DNA from: Apus apus
Lineage: Eukaryota > Chordata > Aves > Apodiformes > Apodidae
Direction: 5' to 3'
Length of the DNA: 64,000 bases
Assembly: GCF_020740795.1 (NCBI RefSeq)
Contig: NC_067284.1
Coordinates: 99,191,440-99,255,439, forward strand
Positions 46,356-59,970 of this stretch are shown here, piece after piece; positions within the stretch are counted from its first letter, which is position 1, and each line of letters begins with the position of its first letter. The notes beneath the pieces are model-generated. The model saw only the letters and a list, made by a program, of their open reading frames with translations. It ran no database searches and was not told where the DNA came from. A program made the position numbers and the translations under genes.

Positions 46356-46964
46356 CCAAGCACTGCTCTCTTCTAAGAATATAGTAGCAATGGGGTATAG
46401 AAGTAGCTACAGCAAGTGGAGGAGCTTTGCTTCCAACTCTGGAAGGGCTTTTAGACTTATACATAGCTTAAAATAGTGGGAGAGAGAAAAAAACTTTATA
46501 AAGGAGCTTGTAGATCAGTTCTGTAAAGTTATGGTTTGTTTTGCTCTGTTTAAAACAAAAATAATCTAGTGAAAAATAACTTTCCAGAAGGTTGTGGATG
46601 TGGAAGAGAACTTCTATGTGTTTGGAAGTCAAATTGCTCTACAAATAACCTTAAGAGTGGCTTGTGATTAAATCTTTTGTATATTCAACAACAAACTCAT
46701 TTTATGCAACCGCAACTATGATAAAATTGAATTAAATGGACCTGCCTCTAAGAAAAGAGACTGAATAGCTGAGTAGTGCATTATTCAATGAATGGAAAAT
46801 GGGGAGGCTGGCTGAAACGGCTGAGAAATGGTTTTAACATTCTATTGGGCTAAAGAGCAATTCTGTGAAATCACTGTATTTGTTTCCCCCCTACCTCCCC
46901 GCCCTCAATTTTTAAATAGCAGTGCTCTTCATTCTGTCAGAATGCAGTGTTGTGACACCCCTAC

Positions 46965-47135
46965 TCAAAAGTTATGACAGCAGTGTAATGACAGCTACTG
47001 CCTCTTGAGAATCAATCAGGCAATTAATTTTGTAAATGAAATGCTGATTATACAAAGCTTCACATGAGAGGCCCAGTGATTAAAATCAATTTAACAAATA
47101 GTTTCAGGTGGGACTTGATTAATAATTTGCCATAA
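46965..47135. promoter_or_regulatory. Candidate conserved enhancer in intron 1 (MEIS/homeodomain motifs)
   Basis: Two TGACAGC motifs (46,975 and 46,989, 14 bases apart; MEIS/TGIF type), then a dense series of homeodomain/PBX-like sites: AATCAATCAG, GCAATTAATTT, GCTGATTA, GTGATTAAAATCAAT and TTGATTAATAATT. The density resembles vertebrate developmental enhancers; conservation could not be tested. Confidence 0.35.
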
Positions 47136-49643
47136 ATGCTGAGGATATATGACCAACGTACCTTTTTGTATGTGTGTTAATATAGAACTATATACAATGC
47201 TTGGAGTAGAAAAAAATCTGCACCTAACTGTATGTACATCAGGCTTGTGACCTAGTTGTGATTGGTTGTTTTTTGTGGGTACAGTTCTCCCCAGTGTCTG
47301 TAATGTCACTGTTTCAGGTAGCGCTCTCTCCAGCAATTGAATGCATCAAGCCTTTAATTTTATTTTTTGCTAATAAAACCAAGCAACTTAAAGTGTATTC
47401 AGATATTTTAAAATATTTATTAGGTTTAGGAAGATTTTTTCTTTAAAATGTGAAGTGGATGTGGGATTTCTTTTGTTTATTCCCCTCCCCCTTTCTGTCA
47501 CTTACTGATTTTCAGGACTTTCTGTATTTTCCCCGCCTACTCCAGTAATTCTCTGCAGGGAGCCTTCCTGCAAAGCTCCCTTCGTTCGTTTCACGGCTGC
47601 TACTTGCCTGACTAACGCTATTTTTAGTACATCCTTTTCTGTCCATCTAACCCTGTGTTTGTGTAAGAGCTGTACAAAGTAGGTAAGGGAATTTTTTTCA
47701 AGTTCCAGATGGCAGCCATGCATAGTGAGTGAAGATGTTTACTTGTCTAGGAAGCCAAGAACCTCATTGCCAGGCAAAATAGAAGTAACTGGTATTCTGG
47801 GTGGGGCTTTTCTTTTTTTAACTTACAGTTTTCTGGGTTTATGAATGGATTTTCTCTTTCCTGTTGAGCCATAGATCCTGGCTACTGAGGCTATCCTTAA
47901 GGCTGTGGGACACTTGTTGGTGAATTTAGCCTGAGAACTTTAAGATACTGTTTTCCATTGCTATCTGCCTTGCTCTTGTGCCATGGGTTACTATTTAGGT
48001 AGCAAAAAATGGCAGATCGAGAACCGTGCTCGTGCCTCGACTTCTCCAGTGCCAAAGCTGTTTTGTTGGTGCAAAACCACCATACATGGACAGTTTTAAG
48101 TTCAGATGTTAAAACTGTGGGTGGAAGTAGCTAAAGCATGGTCATGATCTGGTAGCAAGCAGGAAAAACAGCTGCAGTTGATGACATGACTTCTAAGTTC
48201 TGCTGCACTGAAAATTACTTCTTGCTTGCTGGGGAGCACTTTCACTAGGGAACTAGAGCTTCTGCAGGCCCTAAAGGAAGGTGATCTCCTCTCTCTGGAG
48301 CATCCAAGTCGAAGAAAACTGATAAAGATAATTCCTAAGTGCTTCTGGAAGAAGTTTGGAACTAGGAAAGTGGGTTACAAAAGGCAGCTGAATGTTCAAG
48401 TGGGATGGAGACAGATGACACACCTTCAGCTGACTTGCGAGCAGAGTATATTACCTGTATGTCAGTAGTTGGAAGTGACAAGGGTAACTTGAACAGCAGC
48501 AGTTCTGAACTGTATAGCCATGTGAACTTGTCAGAAACATAGGGTTGTTTTGGCTATTAGGTGTGATAAATGTGTTTATAATGGTTTTTGATGTTGTCTT
48601 AACCTTTGCAGGCACTTGTAGTGGCAACTGAAGAGGTTAGTTGTGTGTACTTCATTAAAAAGAGGTTTTTATTTTCTTTGCTATGTTCACTGTGATTTGC
48701 TCTTTCAGTAGTCCTTTAGATTTAAATCTCTACAAAACAATTACTAGAGAATAGCTGAGTCACTGACCTTCCAGTTTGGTGTGAAAGAAGACCCAGAAGA
48801 AAACTGGAGAATGGGAATGCATACATCCTCTCTCTGACTCCACAGAAACACTTGCCTGTATAATGATTTGTAAATGTTCTAGTGGTGCAATAGTTGATTT
48901 TTGGTGTGGCATAGCTTTGATTTTTTTCCTTTCTCCTTTTTAATTACTTATTTGCCCTCTCGAAGCTGAAAGTATCTTTCTGATGTCTCCTGCATCTGAA
49001 ATCAGACAGTATGAAGAGCCATTAAGACAAGGAAAATTGCTATTTTTGTTTAATCTCTGCTAGTATGTGCTTCGTTCACAGGATTTTCCTTCATCATAGA
49101 CTTATATTAACTTGGCTCTTTGTTTTTTGCTTATTCCTTGTTGTGTTTGTGCAACTGACTTTTTTAATTGAAATTTTAGTAAAGTACAGACAGTTGATTT
49201 CCTATTTAAAAAAACAGGAAGCATGTTTGCCAGTCATCTCTCAGACTTTAATATTAATGTAAGTCAAAGCTTAATGCTGTGCATTAGTACTTTTTTAATA
49301 GTTGTTGCATCTTGCTTCAATGGATTTTTAAAACACACATAAAGAGTTGTGTTTTGATACTCATGCTTTTGTCGTGTAAAAATGTTGGCTGAGGAGTCCT
49401 TGTACATGTTCATACAAATGATGGTATTATCTAGGAACGGATTATCTTTTCTCCAGTTGCATCCTCATGCCAGCTGTGTCATTGTATTGTAGTGAATGCT
49501 TGTGATTATCTCTAGCGATAAATTTGTAACTTGGTGCCTGACCTAGAGCTGAGAGCTCCATGCCCATCTTTCTTGGAATGTCGGTAGCTGATTGTCAGCT
49601 GTCTTTATTATGAGGTTTCAAGGCTTTGGTATTAATTAAGAGG

Positions 49644-49681
49644 CTTTTTTTTCTTTCTTTTTTTTTCCTTTTTTTTTTTTA
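49644..49681. repeat. T/C homopolypyrimidine tract
   Basis: Eight T, then CTTTC units and an eleven-T run, all pyrimidine on the sense strand. Confidence 0.9.
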
Positions 49682-51714
49682 ATATGGAGACAGAAGCTTT
49701 GGCTGCAGATGAATGAGTAAACAGAATTATTGTATTCAGTAGCTCTAGGAGTTTGAGGGCAAGTCTACTTGAGAGTGTTGCGTTCATGTTGTTTTGTTAT
49801 AGGCGTCAATGATGTAGCATGAGTTGTGAGGATGCACTGTGGCTTATAGTCCCTTTAAATGGCAGCATTTGCTGTTGTCAGCTAAACCAAGGCTTCTCTC
49901 AGGTTTTTTTTGTTTAAAGAAACAAAAAAGCACACTTTCATTTGGAGTAGTTATATCTCATGTGATTACTCTTGTAGTGAATTGCTCTGTCTGCCTTATA
50001 TAAGCCTCAAGGCTTCAGTGGTGATGTTCTCTGTGGCATTCTTAAACAGCCAAGTTACAGTTTTGAGACGGTGACCATTGTTCCTAAGTGTCTTTCAAAT
50101 GAAGATTTTGGCATTAAAAGTGAATCATACATTGATAACTTAATAGATTACATATAATGCATATGTAACATCACTAATGTCCCAAAAGGAATAACTGATA
50201 TGACTTGCTGTGTGGACCGTTCCTCAGATCTAAGCAGAAATGAGATGCCTGGGAAAACACTGGTTAAATGATGAGAGAAAGTGGTAGTGTTGTGGTGGGT
50301 TTTTTTCTCGCGCTTGAGAAGAGGTAAAATTGAATCTGCAGGTACTTCAGAGTGAGGTGATGTAGTTAATTGTTTTGGCTAGGAGGAGAGCAGAAGTGGT
50401 GTTGATAGTGAGTTTGCCAGTAGATGTGGAATATTTTTTCACTTCTTCATATAGCAGGGATGCTGAATTTATGCATTCTTTTACACAAACCGTTGTCAAA
50501 AGGAGCAGATAACAGAAAAAGGTTGTCACTTACTATTTGTAGGCAGTGTAGGCTTTTCTACACTCTACCTTAGTGGTTGGTCTGTCAATCCAGAGACTGG
50601 GAATGAAACGTTGGCCCTATTGAAATCATTAGCAAACCTTCTGTTGGGTGTTCTTATGTGCTCGCAAGGCACATAATAGACAAGGACTCTTATGAAAAGC
50701 TCTGTTCTTACAAAGCCTGATAGTATATGTTCAAATTAATCTGATACTGACACAAGATAGGCACTCTCATAAAGGGTTTAGAAATTACAATATGACTGTG
50801 GACTGAAGCAAAGAACAAGACTGAGGAACTGCAGATCTATGCGAAGTTAAAATGAAGTGCAGCAAGTTGAAGAGGAGGTGCAGAATTAGAAGAAGCAAAA
50901 GTCAGAATTAATTCAGGCTTGCCTGGCAGAATGCAGCAGTAAACATAGCATGAGCAAACAGTAGCTAAATTGGTAAAAAGTTGTGTATATTTGGAGTAAA
51001 ACAGCACTAGAGAAAAATTGGATATTGATGACTGCAATGACACCAAAATAAAATTTGAAAAACAATTAAATCTTTGCAGTACAGCATATAACAAAATAAA
51101 GTAAAGGCATGAAAGGTGTGAAAATATACACACCATCCATTCAAGGTTTTAGAAGAATGTCATGCAGTTGCAGCAAAGCTGAAATTTTCAGTGAATGTTA
51201 AGAGGGCTGGTGTGGAGGGTTGGTTTTTGATCCCTAAAACATGAAGAGGTTGATATCTGTAATAATCATCCTGTCACCCAAAACTTGTCTTTGAAAACTG
51301 TTGGAACTGATGTTGAGGAAAATGCTTGTTCTTAATAAATGTTAAAGCAGCCTTCAGATAAAGTGATAATATGTATTTCTACACTAACAGCTCTTTCTAA
51401 ATAACCTTTCAAAACATTGTGGATGAAATAAACTCTTCCTACAGAGATGAAACTCTTAAGTTGAAAAGAATGCTAAAGCTGAAACCTGTGCAGGCGCTGA
51501 AGGTGGAAAAAGTTATAACAAAATTTTTACCTCCACTGTACAGGACATGGTACTGAGTAAGCAGCTGGTTTTTCTTTCTGTTACGTGTATGGCTCCAGGT
51601 CTTTCTCATACGCTGTTCTGAAGACAAAATTTGTTATTTTGTTAGGGAGCTTTCTGTGGTATTGATCAGGGTCATATTAAATCCTGAAATCACCTCTCTG
51701 GTGAACAAGATGAG

Positions 51715-51805
51715 GATATTTTTCATTTTTACATTTGGGAAACTGAGGCATTGCTGTAGGAGGTTTGAGTGGCCTCTTTGTGATGGCTGTAGGTTGCATT
51801 ATCTG
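51715..51805 (-). mobile_element. MIR-like SINE fragment (diverged)
   Basis: TTTTTACATTTGGGAAACTG AGGCATTGCTGTAGGAGGTT and downstream GTGATGGCTGTAGG. This resembles the reverse complement of MIR (CCATTTTACAGATGAGGAAACTGAGGCACAGAGAGGTTAAGTG). Only the GGGAAACTGAGGCA core is convincing. Confidence 0.45.
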
Positions 51806-54800
51806 GAACATACAGCTTCTGAAGACACCTCCAAAGCATATCAAATTCAAAAGTTGTTACAGTTGTAGATACACAGAATTTACTGCAGTTTAAATCCCAT
51901 TATTTCAAATCAGGAAATGAGGGATGCATTAAATTGGAAAATTTTGAGAATTTTTCACTGTAGGGAAAAACTGTGGCAGAATCTCATTCTCAGTGAGCAG
52001 CATGCAGCTACCTTAATGGTTAAGCCATCTTCTGCTTTGTTCAGTACCCATATGGTAAGTGAAGCACTCGGTCCAGTAGCCCACAACAGCCCCTTCACTG
52101 TGCTGATGTCAACTGATGGAGCAGGCCCATCTGCTGCCTGCCAGGGCAAAAGAGGACTGTGTATTTAAAGACAGATAACAGTTCTGTCTCCTGTGAAGGA
52201 GATACAATTGTTGCAAGGGCAAACTTTAATTCCAACAGCTCTTAACTTCTGCAGTGGTAATGTTTCTTAAACCTGGGGAGAGCTAGCTGTTTGGTTTGCT
52301 TTGCCTTGCAGAAATATGTTGACAACCGCTGTCACTGGTAGATGTCTTCACCTATAGCTGCACTGCACAGATGATTGGGATCTAATCTGAAGGGAGTCAG
52401 GAAGAGCAGTGGTGTTTCTACTCTCTAAAGAGACCAGCCAATGCATGGCTTCCTCACTGGCTGTCTTCTCCAGTCCTAAAGGTGATGAGAATATTCTTCT
52501 GTACTGTTCATTCTTTCCCTGAGACCTTGGAGGGAGAGAGGGCACTGACAACCAGGGTGGGTTTCTCTGAGTTGTCGCAGTAATTTGCCTGAGAATAGTT
52601 GCTGCTCTGTCAGTCTAGCCCTCTCATATTCAGTATTTGCAGTCCTTGATCCTGGTTCCTCACTTGCAGTGCCCACAGTAAGTGCTGAGAACATCCAGGT
52701 CCCTTGTTACCCCATGGTCACATTCCCCTCGGTTTCAGCATTGTGTGGGTCACCTGGAGTTACTGGACTGCTGTAACTCAGACTGGAGTTATAGCAGTAT
52801 CTCAGGCTCTTTGTCCCTCCTCCACCTTTCTGAATTGGAGGGATGGCTCCTGAGGGAAAGAAGCAGCAGCTCTGCTGGAGAGGACAAGGAGAAATAAAGG
52901 GACAGCAGGCTGTTGGGAGGGGAAGGAAGAAGTGACAGAGAGGCTCGCTCTCCTAACATGCACACAAAAAACCTGCAACCCTTGGAGGTCAATAGTCCGG
53001 AGGACAGATTCTGCAGGCTTTATCCATGTCACCTCCTGACCTTGTTTCCTCTTCTTCCCTTCAACTCTTCCTGCCCGACTTCTGCCTCTGCTGCTTTTTT
53101 TATCCCATTGTCCCTCTTTCCTTGTCCGGCGAATTCGAGGCTGCCTCTGTACACCTTGTAACATCTCTGATGAAGTCTTGCTGTGCTGCTCACATGCTCC
53201 TGTTTCCCTCTCCTGTGCTACTCAAGATCTGATGACATTCAGGTGCTCTCTCAACAGGAGCACATGCCTCGCCTTTCCCGAACCTCCAGTGTTACCCTGG
53301 CAAATTAAAATTCTCTGCCCCAAAGCATGGTATTCAAGAGGTATTTTTAAGTGTTTTATGTAAGAGTATAAATGGTGTATTTTTCTGTGACCTCATTCTA
53401 AGACGTAGCTGAACTGTTTCTGCTGAATTTTCCAGAGAATTTCAGCCTCAGGCGTACATTTGGCCTGGAAAATTTCAGCCTAAATGCTTGAAGTTTGGCA
53501 AAGTTTATATGCACCTGAAAATAGTCCTAATAATGGATAGCATCAGACTATTTTAGCTGTGTAGCTATTCACATTGTCTATTTTTAAGCATTGGATGCAG
53601 AACAGAAAAGAGTACATGCAAAATTAATTAAAATTAAATTAGAGTTTAATGTTGTTGCTGGAGTTGAGACCTGAAAATAATACCCTGAAAGAGAAGATGG
53701 TGGCAATGAACAGTGCTGTTGGGCTTCATGAGACTTGCATGAAGGAAACTCAAGACTTGCTTTGAACAAGGGTTTATATTTGAGAAAATGAGTATGACAC
53801 ATGATGCACAGATTATGTTTATTTCTGTGTTTTAATGCTTAAAGTATCTTGGTCTATAGGAGTAAATTAAAGTTATTTCCTGGGACCCTGTGAGGAGGAG
53901 TCTCTAGTTCATCTGCTGAACCTTTGTGTTTTTAGTTAAAAGTGTGGTAAGAGTGCATCATGGCCTGAAGAAAGAAAAAAAAAAAAAGAAAAAAAGTGTG
54001 GTGTTATGGGTCAGGTGGCCTCAAGTGGTTGGGGAACCATTGATTTTGAAAAGTATGAAATATAAATAGTAAATGACCCAGGGACATTTAGTGGTGAAAA
54101 ATAGAAACTTCTCATCTGGCCACAAAGAAGCCAAATAATAAAGGGAAATTTGCTGAGTAATACTCTCCCAAAATTAGATGTGAATGTGCAATTCACTGTG
54201 GAGGCAAAAAAAAGGGCAGTCCTCTTCTGAAGTGAATGGAGGTGTCATGTGAGGAGGAGGAGGTTTTAGTTTCTACCTCCTCAGGTGTAGTGTGTCCACA
54301 GTCAGAATACGTTCCTGGCAAATGGGTCTTGGTAAGGGTGGGGAGAGCCAGTGAAAACAGTGAGAAGCTGGAGTTACTCGCAGGAAAGAAATGGTAAGAA
54401 CAACATAGAATAGTTAATTAAGCAATGACTTCTTTGGAGATCATGCACCTTGTGCATGTGGGGAAAAAAGACATAGTGTGTTAGTAGTACAAACAGCAAT
54501 GATGAGAAGAAGTTAGAAGTGGGTGTAATAACAACTATTACATCAGAATTGAATAGCCAAGAAGGACTTGTAGAAGCCGTGTTCCACAGGAGGCTTTAAA
54601 ATAAAACTGGTCAACAGGGCACTGTAGGAAAACACGGACAAAATCCTGCTGCTGGCGGGAGGGTGGGCTGGCAGGGTGAGTTAATTGGACTCTTTCCCTG
54701 GGAGGAGGGGAGGGGATATGTCTCTTTCATGGAGATGAGATTGCCATAGGCTTTTTAAAAGCTTTTTTTTTCTCCTCCCCTTCTTCTGTGAATGTAACTG

Positions 54801-55648
54801 GCACTCAGGAATTAAAAAATGGATGTCATATTAACAATACAGTGCTGCGCTTGACAAAGTATGATACTTTTCTGGTTCAGTTAGTCGTCAGTAATAAAAC
54901 ATGAGAGTAGTACCACACAATGGTTGACACCTGTCCTGAAGCTGTTATGGTGCTTGGTAAGTGCTGCCAAAAAGTCTAAAAATAAAACTTCCCACCCTTG
55001 CCTCCCCTCCCCCATCAGTGATTGCAGTTAGGATTTTCTGAGGTCTGTTAAGGAGACAAATAAACTTTGTTGTAAGATGTAGGTTATGACTGTAGGTTCT
55101 GATCTGGAAACTTATTAAAGCACATGATAGCAACATGAAAGCAATGAAATACAGTGTTCTGTATGCATTGCATTTCTTGGAAACTTTATTTGCTTTTCAC
55201 TTTCGCTTTTTCTCAAGAAAACAGACTTTTTTTCAAGGTTAAATGGCTTGCCCACTGCTCGTGTCTCTCTTGATACACAAAGTTTTATTTATATTCACAC
55301 ATTAAAGTCAGTTATGCTAATTAGTTTACAACAGTATACTTAACTGCTTCTGAAGTTGAAATGTATTGGGCAGTTACCCTACTTGCTTTTTCTGTAGGTA
55401 AGAGACAGCCTTAAGTTCAAAATAATTATTTTTTTAAATGCAGTGGAAGTCTGAAAGTCTCCGTTCAAAACCTCATCTAATTCATATGAGAACCAGAGAA
55501 TGGTGCTTTGCCTGTTTGTGTGTCAAGTCAGTATTTGATGTCTAAAGCACTGAGAAAGCGCATGCATGTTTTTGCTGCAGTAAGCATGACGACTCTGACC
55601 TTTTTCTTTCCGGATCTTAGTGTTTCTTCTGCTTGTGTTTACCAACAG

Positions 55649-55843
55649 GGCAGTCCGATGGATCCGATGGTCATGAAGAGACCTCAGTTGTACGGCATGG
55701 GCAATAACCCTCACTCCCAGGCGCAGCAGAGCAGCCCCTACCCCGGGCAGTCCTATGGCCCTCCCGGCCCCCAGCGCTATCCCGTGGGAATTCAGGGCCG
55801 AGCCCCGTCAGCCATGGGAGGAATGCAGTATCCACAGCAACAG
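55649..55843 (+). CDS. ARID1B: ARID1B coding exon 2
   Basis: Second coding exon, 65 codons, phase 0 at both ends. It begins [18 protein letters not shown] and ends GMQYPQQQ. It follows a pyrimidine-rich acceptor ending ACCAACAG at 55648 and is followed by a donor CAG|GTTTGT at 55844. The open frame continues on both sides only as intron read-through. From memory of the human protein, about eight of the 65 residues differ, all in the Gly/Ser/Pro/Gln-rich filler; the [16 protein letters not shown] and [10 protein letters not shown] blocks are identical. The exon extends the disordered Pro/Gln/Tyr-rich N-terminal region that precedes the ARID domain. It is a modest-GC island in AT-rich intron sequence. 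The human counterpart also follows the long first intron directly, supporting direct splicing of exon 1 to this exon. Confidence 0.96.
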
Positions 55844-57149
55844 GTTTGTGGAGGATTTGTCTGTGCTGCTTTGGTTTCCCCACTCTCCTTATCTTCCCTT
55901 CTGACACTGGTAATACAGAGGGTGCAAGAAAAAAAAAATCAGAAGTATTTCTCGTGCAGAAAGAGGAAGGTGAAGGACTGTTTTAAAAGTAAATATGTTG
56001 ACAGCGTGAATGTTTTCTGAAACCCTATGCAGTCAAAAAACAATGTTTACTTTGTTGTTGGTATCTTTCTGCAGAGCAAAGTATGCCAAATGCCATCAGT
56101 TTTCTCTTTGGTTTCTAGTTGACATAATTTAGCCTTGTGTATTTTATAGTGTTGGGTTTTTTTGGGGAGGAGGTGGTGTTTTGTTTTTAATACTCTTTCT
56201 CTCTGGCTTGGGTACATTTAATTGTAAGATGAAAACCTTGAGCTGACATTAGTGCAGGAGACTAGTGTTGTCTGGTGTGCATACAGGTGTTACATATTTA
56301 CATCAGCTGTGTTTCTTTTTTTGTTTGTTGGTTTTCTTTCTCTCCTTTTGGTAGGAGCCTGTACGTTTCCTATTTTTTTTCCCTTTATCAGGTCTGTAAA
56401 GTCAAGATTTTTTTTTAATATCAGAGGACATATAAATGTAAGAATTCCCTTTCATCTACTTGGATTTCACTGTTGATTGGTGACCTCTTCTGCCTTTCTC
56501 CTACCTTTTTAAAGAAGGTCAATTTCAATGTTTGTACCATATGCTGAAAATGATACAGTAGTTTTCTAGAGGGAGGTGTAAACCAAAGTTAACAAGAAGT
56601 TCTGTTTTATTACTGTTTTTTAAATCAGTAATGTGAGTGTATGCAATGGGAGCTCCATTCTTTGTTGTGGGCACAACAGAGTAATAACTTGATCATTAAT
56701 GGGAAAGACCATTTGTTTTGTGCAACTCAATAGTTGCAGATTAGCTTTTTTTATGTAATTTATTGTTAAATAAAGAGAAGAAAATAAAATTTTGAACTCC
56801 CTGGCAGATAGGTGCTTGGCTAATTCTTGTTACTGCCCATCCACCAGGACAGGATATTAATCAGGTGGTTCATTAAATAACAGTTTCAAGTATAGTAGTT
56901 GAGTGAATAGTGCCATTATGAATAGTCTCAATTTTTATCTTTCATGTTGATAAAAAAGTGCCTACTTGTAAGGAAAAGGTTGTTTAGTTTAGAAATGTCA
57001 ATATATTTGATTGCTAGCTTTAGACAGCACATCATTTTGTCTCTCATAAAAGGAGGAGAAATTGAAAAAAGGAAGCTTTCTCTGTGTAGCTGTAGCCAAA
57101 ATGAAGTTATTAGAACATATTTTTAATTTTAAAATGAGTTATTCTCTGT

Positions 57150-57355
57150 TATATGGAGATGAGTGTTGAATTTTCACTTAATTTGCTAATTGCTTGATAA
57201 TTGTAAATTACCCGTCAGCAGGCAGTGACCTGGCACGGCGATTGGCTGCCGGCCCTATCCGTCTTCTCACAGCATTAATATAATTGGCTGAGCAGCAGCA
57301 CAGTTCTGAGCTCTAATGCTCTTTGGGGAAAAAGTGAGAGGATAATTATGACATT
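57150..57355. promoter_or_regulatory. Candidate conserved regulatory block in intron 2
   Basis: TTAATTTGCTAATTGCTTGA-type homeodomain sequence followed by a GC-rich core with CGATTGGCTGCCGG and, 50 bases on, TAATTGGCTGAG (two reverse CCAAT boxes), then CAGCAGCACAG and GGATAATTATGACA. CpGs cluster here in otherwise AT-rich intron. Enhancer or minor promoter by inference. Confidence 0.35.
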
Positions 57356-57547
57356 GAATTTTTATTGAACGGACATCACCACCTAGGCATGGTTTTGTTT
57401 TGGACAGCCTCCAAAGCTTCGTGTGTTTGGTTTGTGAACCCCTAATGATCTGAATCCAGTTCTTTTCATATTGCTCATATATTACCACCTTTCTACAAAG
57501 GATTAAAATGCAGGAATGCAGGTTTGTAAATTGAATTGCCAACTTAC

Positions 57548-57625
57548 CAGCTGAGTGGTAAGTTGTCTTTGGCACAGGATGCCACAGTTTGATTCCTGGC
57601 TGGATTTTTACTCCTGTGACATGAA
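57548..57625 (+). mobile_element. Possible tRNA-derived SINE head
   Basis: An A-box-like CCAGCTGAGTGGTAAG and, about 35 bases on, a B-box-like GTTTGATTCCTGGC, then TTTTTACTCCTGTGACATGA, which resembles the MIR body (ACTTACTAGCTGTGTGACC). It does not fold as a full tRNA cloverleaf by eye. Confidence 0.4.
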
Positions 57626-59908
57626 TATTAAATAAGGAGAGCCTAGCTACGCTTGTTAAAATTGGCTGTGTAGCATGTACCTACTTCTAGATATAATAAA
57701 TATAAAATAAATAATGTTGCCAGAAGTTTAAGAAGATGAATCTCAGCACTTTCTGAAAATTGGAGTCCTTTACAGTGTCACATTGAATTTAACAGAAGTG
57801 CAAGACGCTTCCCAAAACTTGGTCATTTAAAAAATACTGAGCCTTAAACACACACAGCACTCAGATTTAAGTATTTTGCAGAGAGCACTGGGTAGATGGA
57901 TTATGAAGGTGGAAGTGTCACACTGTGGGAAGGGTGGGAAACATTGATGGAGGAGGTTGTTCTTATTTTAAATTATAGTCTGCTGTAGGCCAAAGATAGC
58001 TGAGGGTGTCGGTTCTCTTTCTTGGATGAAACAAGCAGACTTTTTGTTAGACTGTGAAGATTTTTGAATTTTGAAGAAGACCTTGAAATGTCAAGTCTGG
58101 CTCTTTGTCAGCAGGCATTGTGGCTTGAGGTTAGAACTATGGGACTTGACAGACTTGTGACTTGCAGGCTCTGCTGCAGGAATCTGCAAATGAAAAAATA
58201 AAGATGAAAAACAACACCTTAAAGATCCAGATAAAAATAGTGGAAATGGTAAAATTAGGGTAATTGCATAGAGGTAGGTAGCTGGTCTGTGTCATGTTGC
58301 AGCACAGAATAGTGTGTTTCAGCCTGCAGCCCAGAGGTGGAGGAGAGAGAGCTTATGGGAAGGGAGGCCTCTGGCATAAGCAGTGAAAGATTAAAGAGGT
58401 TAAAAAAGATGAAATGTTATCAGGTGCAGTCATTGTACAGATCCGCAGCATGGGTGTGAAGCGTAGCCTGCTCACCTTTGAGAAGTGGTGTCTACATAAT
58501 GCTGCAGACATTCTCTTAAAACTGCTATTTGGTCCAAGCCTGCTTGATACCAATCAGGAAGGGTGCAAATAAAACCCCAGATTTTCTTAACGTTCTGTAA
58601 GGAAATCATAGGATGTTGAAGATTCAAGATAGAAGTATGGAAGATACGGGATATGTGCTGTGATGTGGCTGCAAAGGATGCTGTGGAGATATAAACCGGA
58701 TCTTCTGAGCATTTTGAGCTTGGAACTGATCTCTAATGAGTTATCAACGATGAGCCCCAGAACAAAACACAAAGCCTTATTTAAGGAGCAAAATTCGAAA
58801 CACAGATGAACTTTTTGCGTTACTCACTAATATAGCTAAAGATAAAGGGGTTGAGATGTATGTGTAGGGATGCAGGAATGAGAGGTGAAACTGTGATGAA
58901 TCTAGTGGTAATCTGAGATTTTTTTCTTCTTTGACAATGTTTGACAATGGAGATCCGGATTTATTGTGTGAACTTTGGTGATGCCTTGTTGCAACAAAAT
59001 TCTAAGCAATTTTAATAATTACAGCATATTGTTAGAATTTTAAGGCCATGTCCAGTTAACTCAGTGTGAGTCAAATATATAAAGACTTTGGACTAAATTG
59101 GCTTAAATTATGGTAATGGATTAGGAGATCAATAATCAAATTATTCTGCACCTGTATAAAAGAGGAAATATAAGAAAGGGTGTTACTAAAAGTCATATAC
59201 ATAATTTTTAGGATTGCAGATTCAACAAGTCATGTCTCTTTTGTTAGTAGGCATAAATATGTATGGTGAATGAGTTACTTACCAAGAGATTTTATGTTGT
59301 TAGGAAACTTCTGGGTTTTTTGTCACTTTCTTGTCCTCCTTTGGTTTGAAGGGAGAGAAAGGAGGCATGGAAATGCTGGGAGCAAGTTGACCAGTGCCTG
59401 TGTTGTCAGTTTTCAACATGATTGAAATACAAGTTGCAGCAAGGCCAATGTTTGCATCTGAAGATTTTAAATTACTGGTCTTGCATGTAAATCTTAATAC
59501 TACTGTCTCACCATCTCCTGTGTGCTGGTTTGCATAGGATGAATGTAATTTTAGGATTATTAGCACTCCTCACCCAGGACTTCAGGTAGATCGCACTGTA
59601 TGTATGAAATCAGAAAAACATCCTTTCAGGTTTAACTTTCTAATATTTTAGATACGTCTTATAATTGCAGAGATGTTATGTCAAAACTTGAGAAACCTAA
59701 TGTGCAGGGATACTTAGCTCCTGGAAACTTCAGGCTTGATTTTGCAATACATTTAACTATAGCATGAATAATAAGATCTGATTATAAAGACAATTTCCTT
59801 TTAATTTAACTTCTTTTACTCCCCCTACCCCTTTTGGACTTAAATTAAGCAAGGAGCGATGCCCTAGTCAGTGTTTCTGTGTGCTGTAGGAAAGCTTTCT
59901 GCTACTTT

Positions 59909-59970
59909 GTAAAAAAAAAAAAACAACAAACCACAAAAAACCCCACCAAACAAAACAACAAACAAACTAG
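59909..59970. repeat. A/C-rich simple sequence
   Basis: Thirteen A followed by ACAACAAACC and CAAACAAAAC units; no G for about 60 bases. Confidence 0.9.

Larger units (their letters stand above)
24623..55648 (+). other. ARID1B: ARID1B intron 1 (about 31 kb)
   Basis: Bounded by GTAACC at 24623 and ACCAACAG at 55648. The first 1.5 kb stays GC-rich with G, C and T homopolymer tracts; the rest is AT-rich with many T and T/G runs on the sense strand. Apart from the items listed separately (GC pocket near 34 kb, MITE at 40.2 kb, old CR1 at 41.5 kb, MIR-like fragments, candidate regulatory blocks) I see no exon, RNA gene or young transposon. Its short open frames lack codon structure, recognisable protein similarity or paired splice sites. 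The human first intron is likewise very long. Confidence 0.9.
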
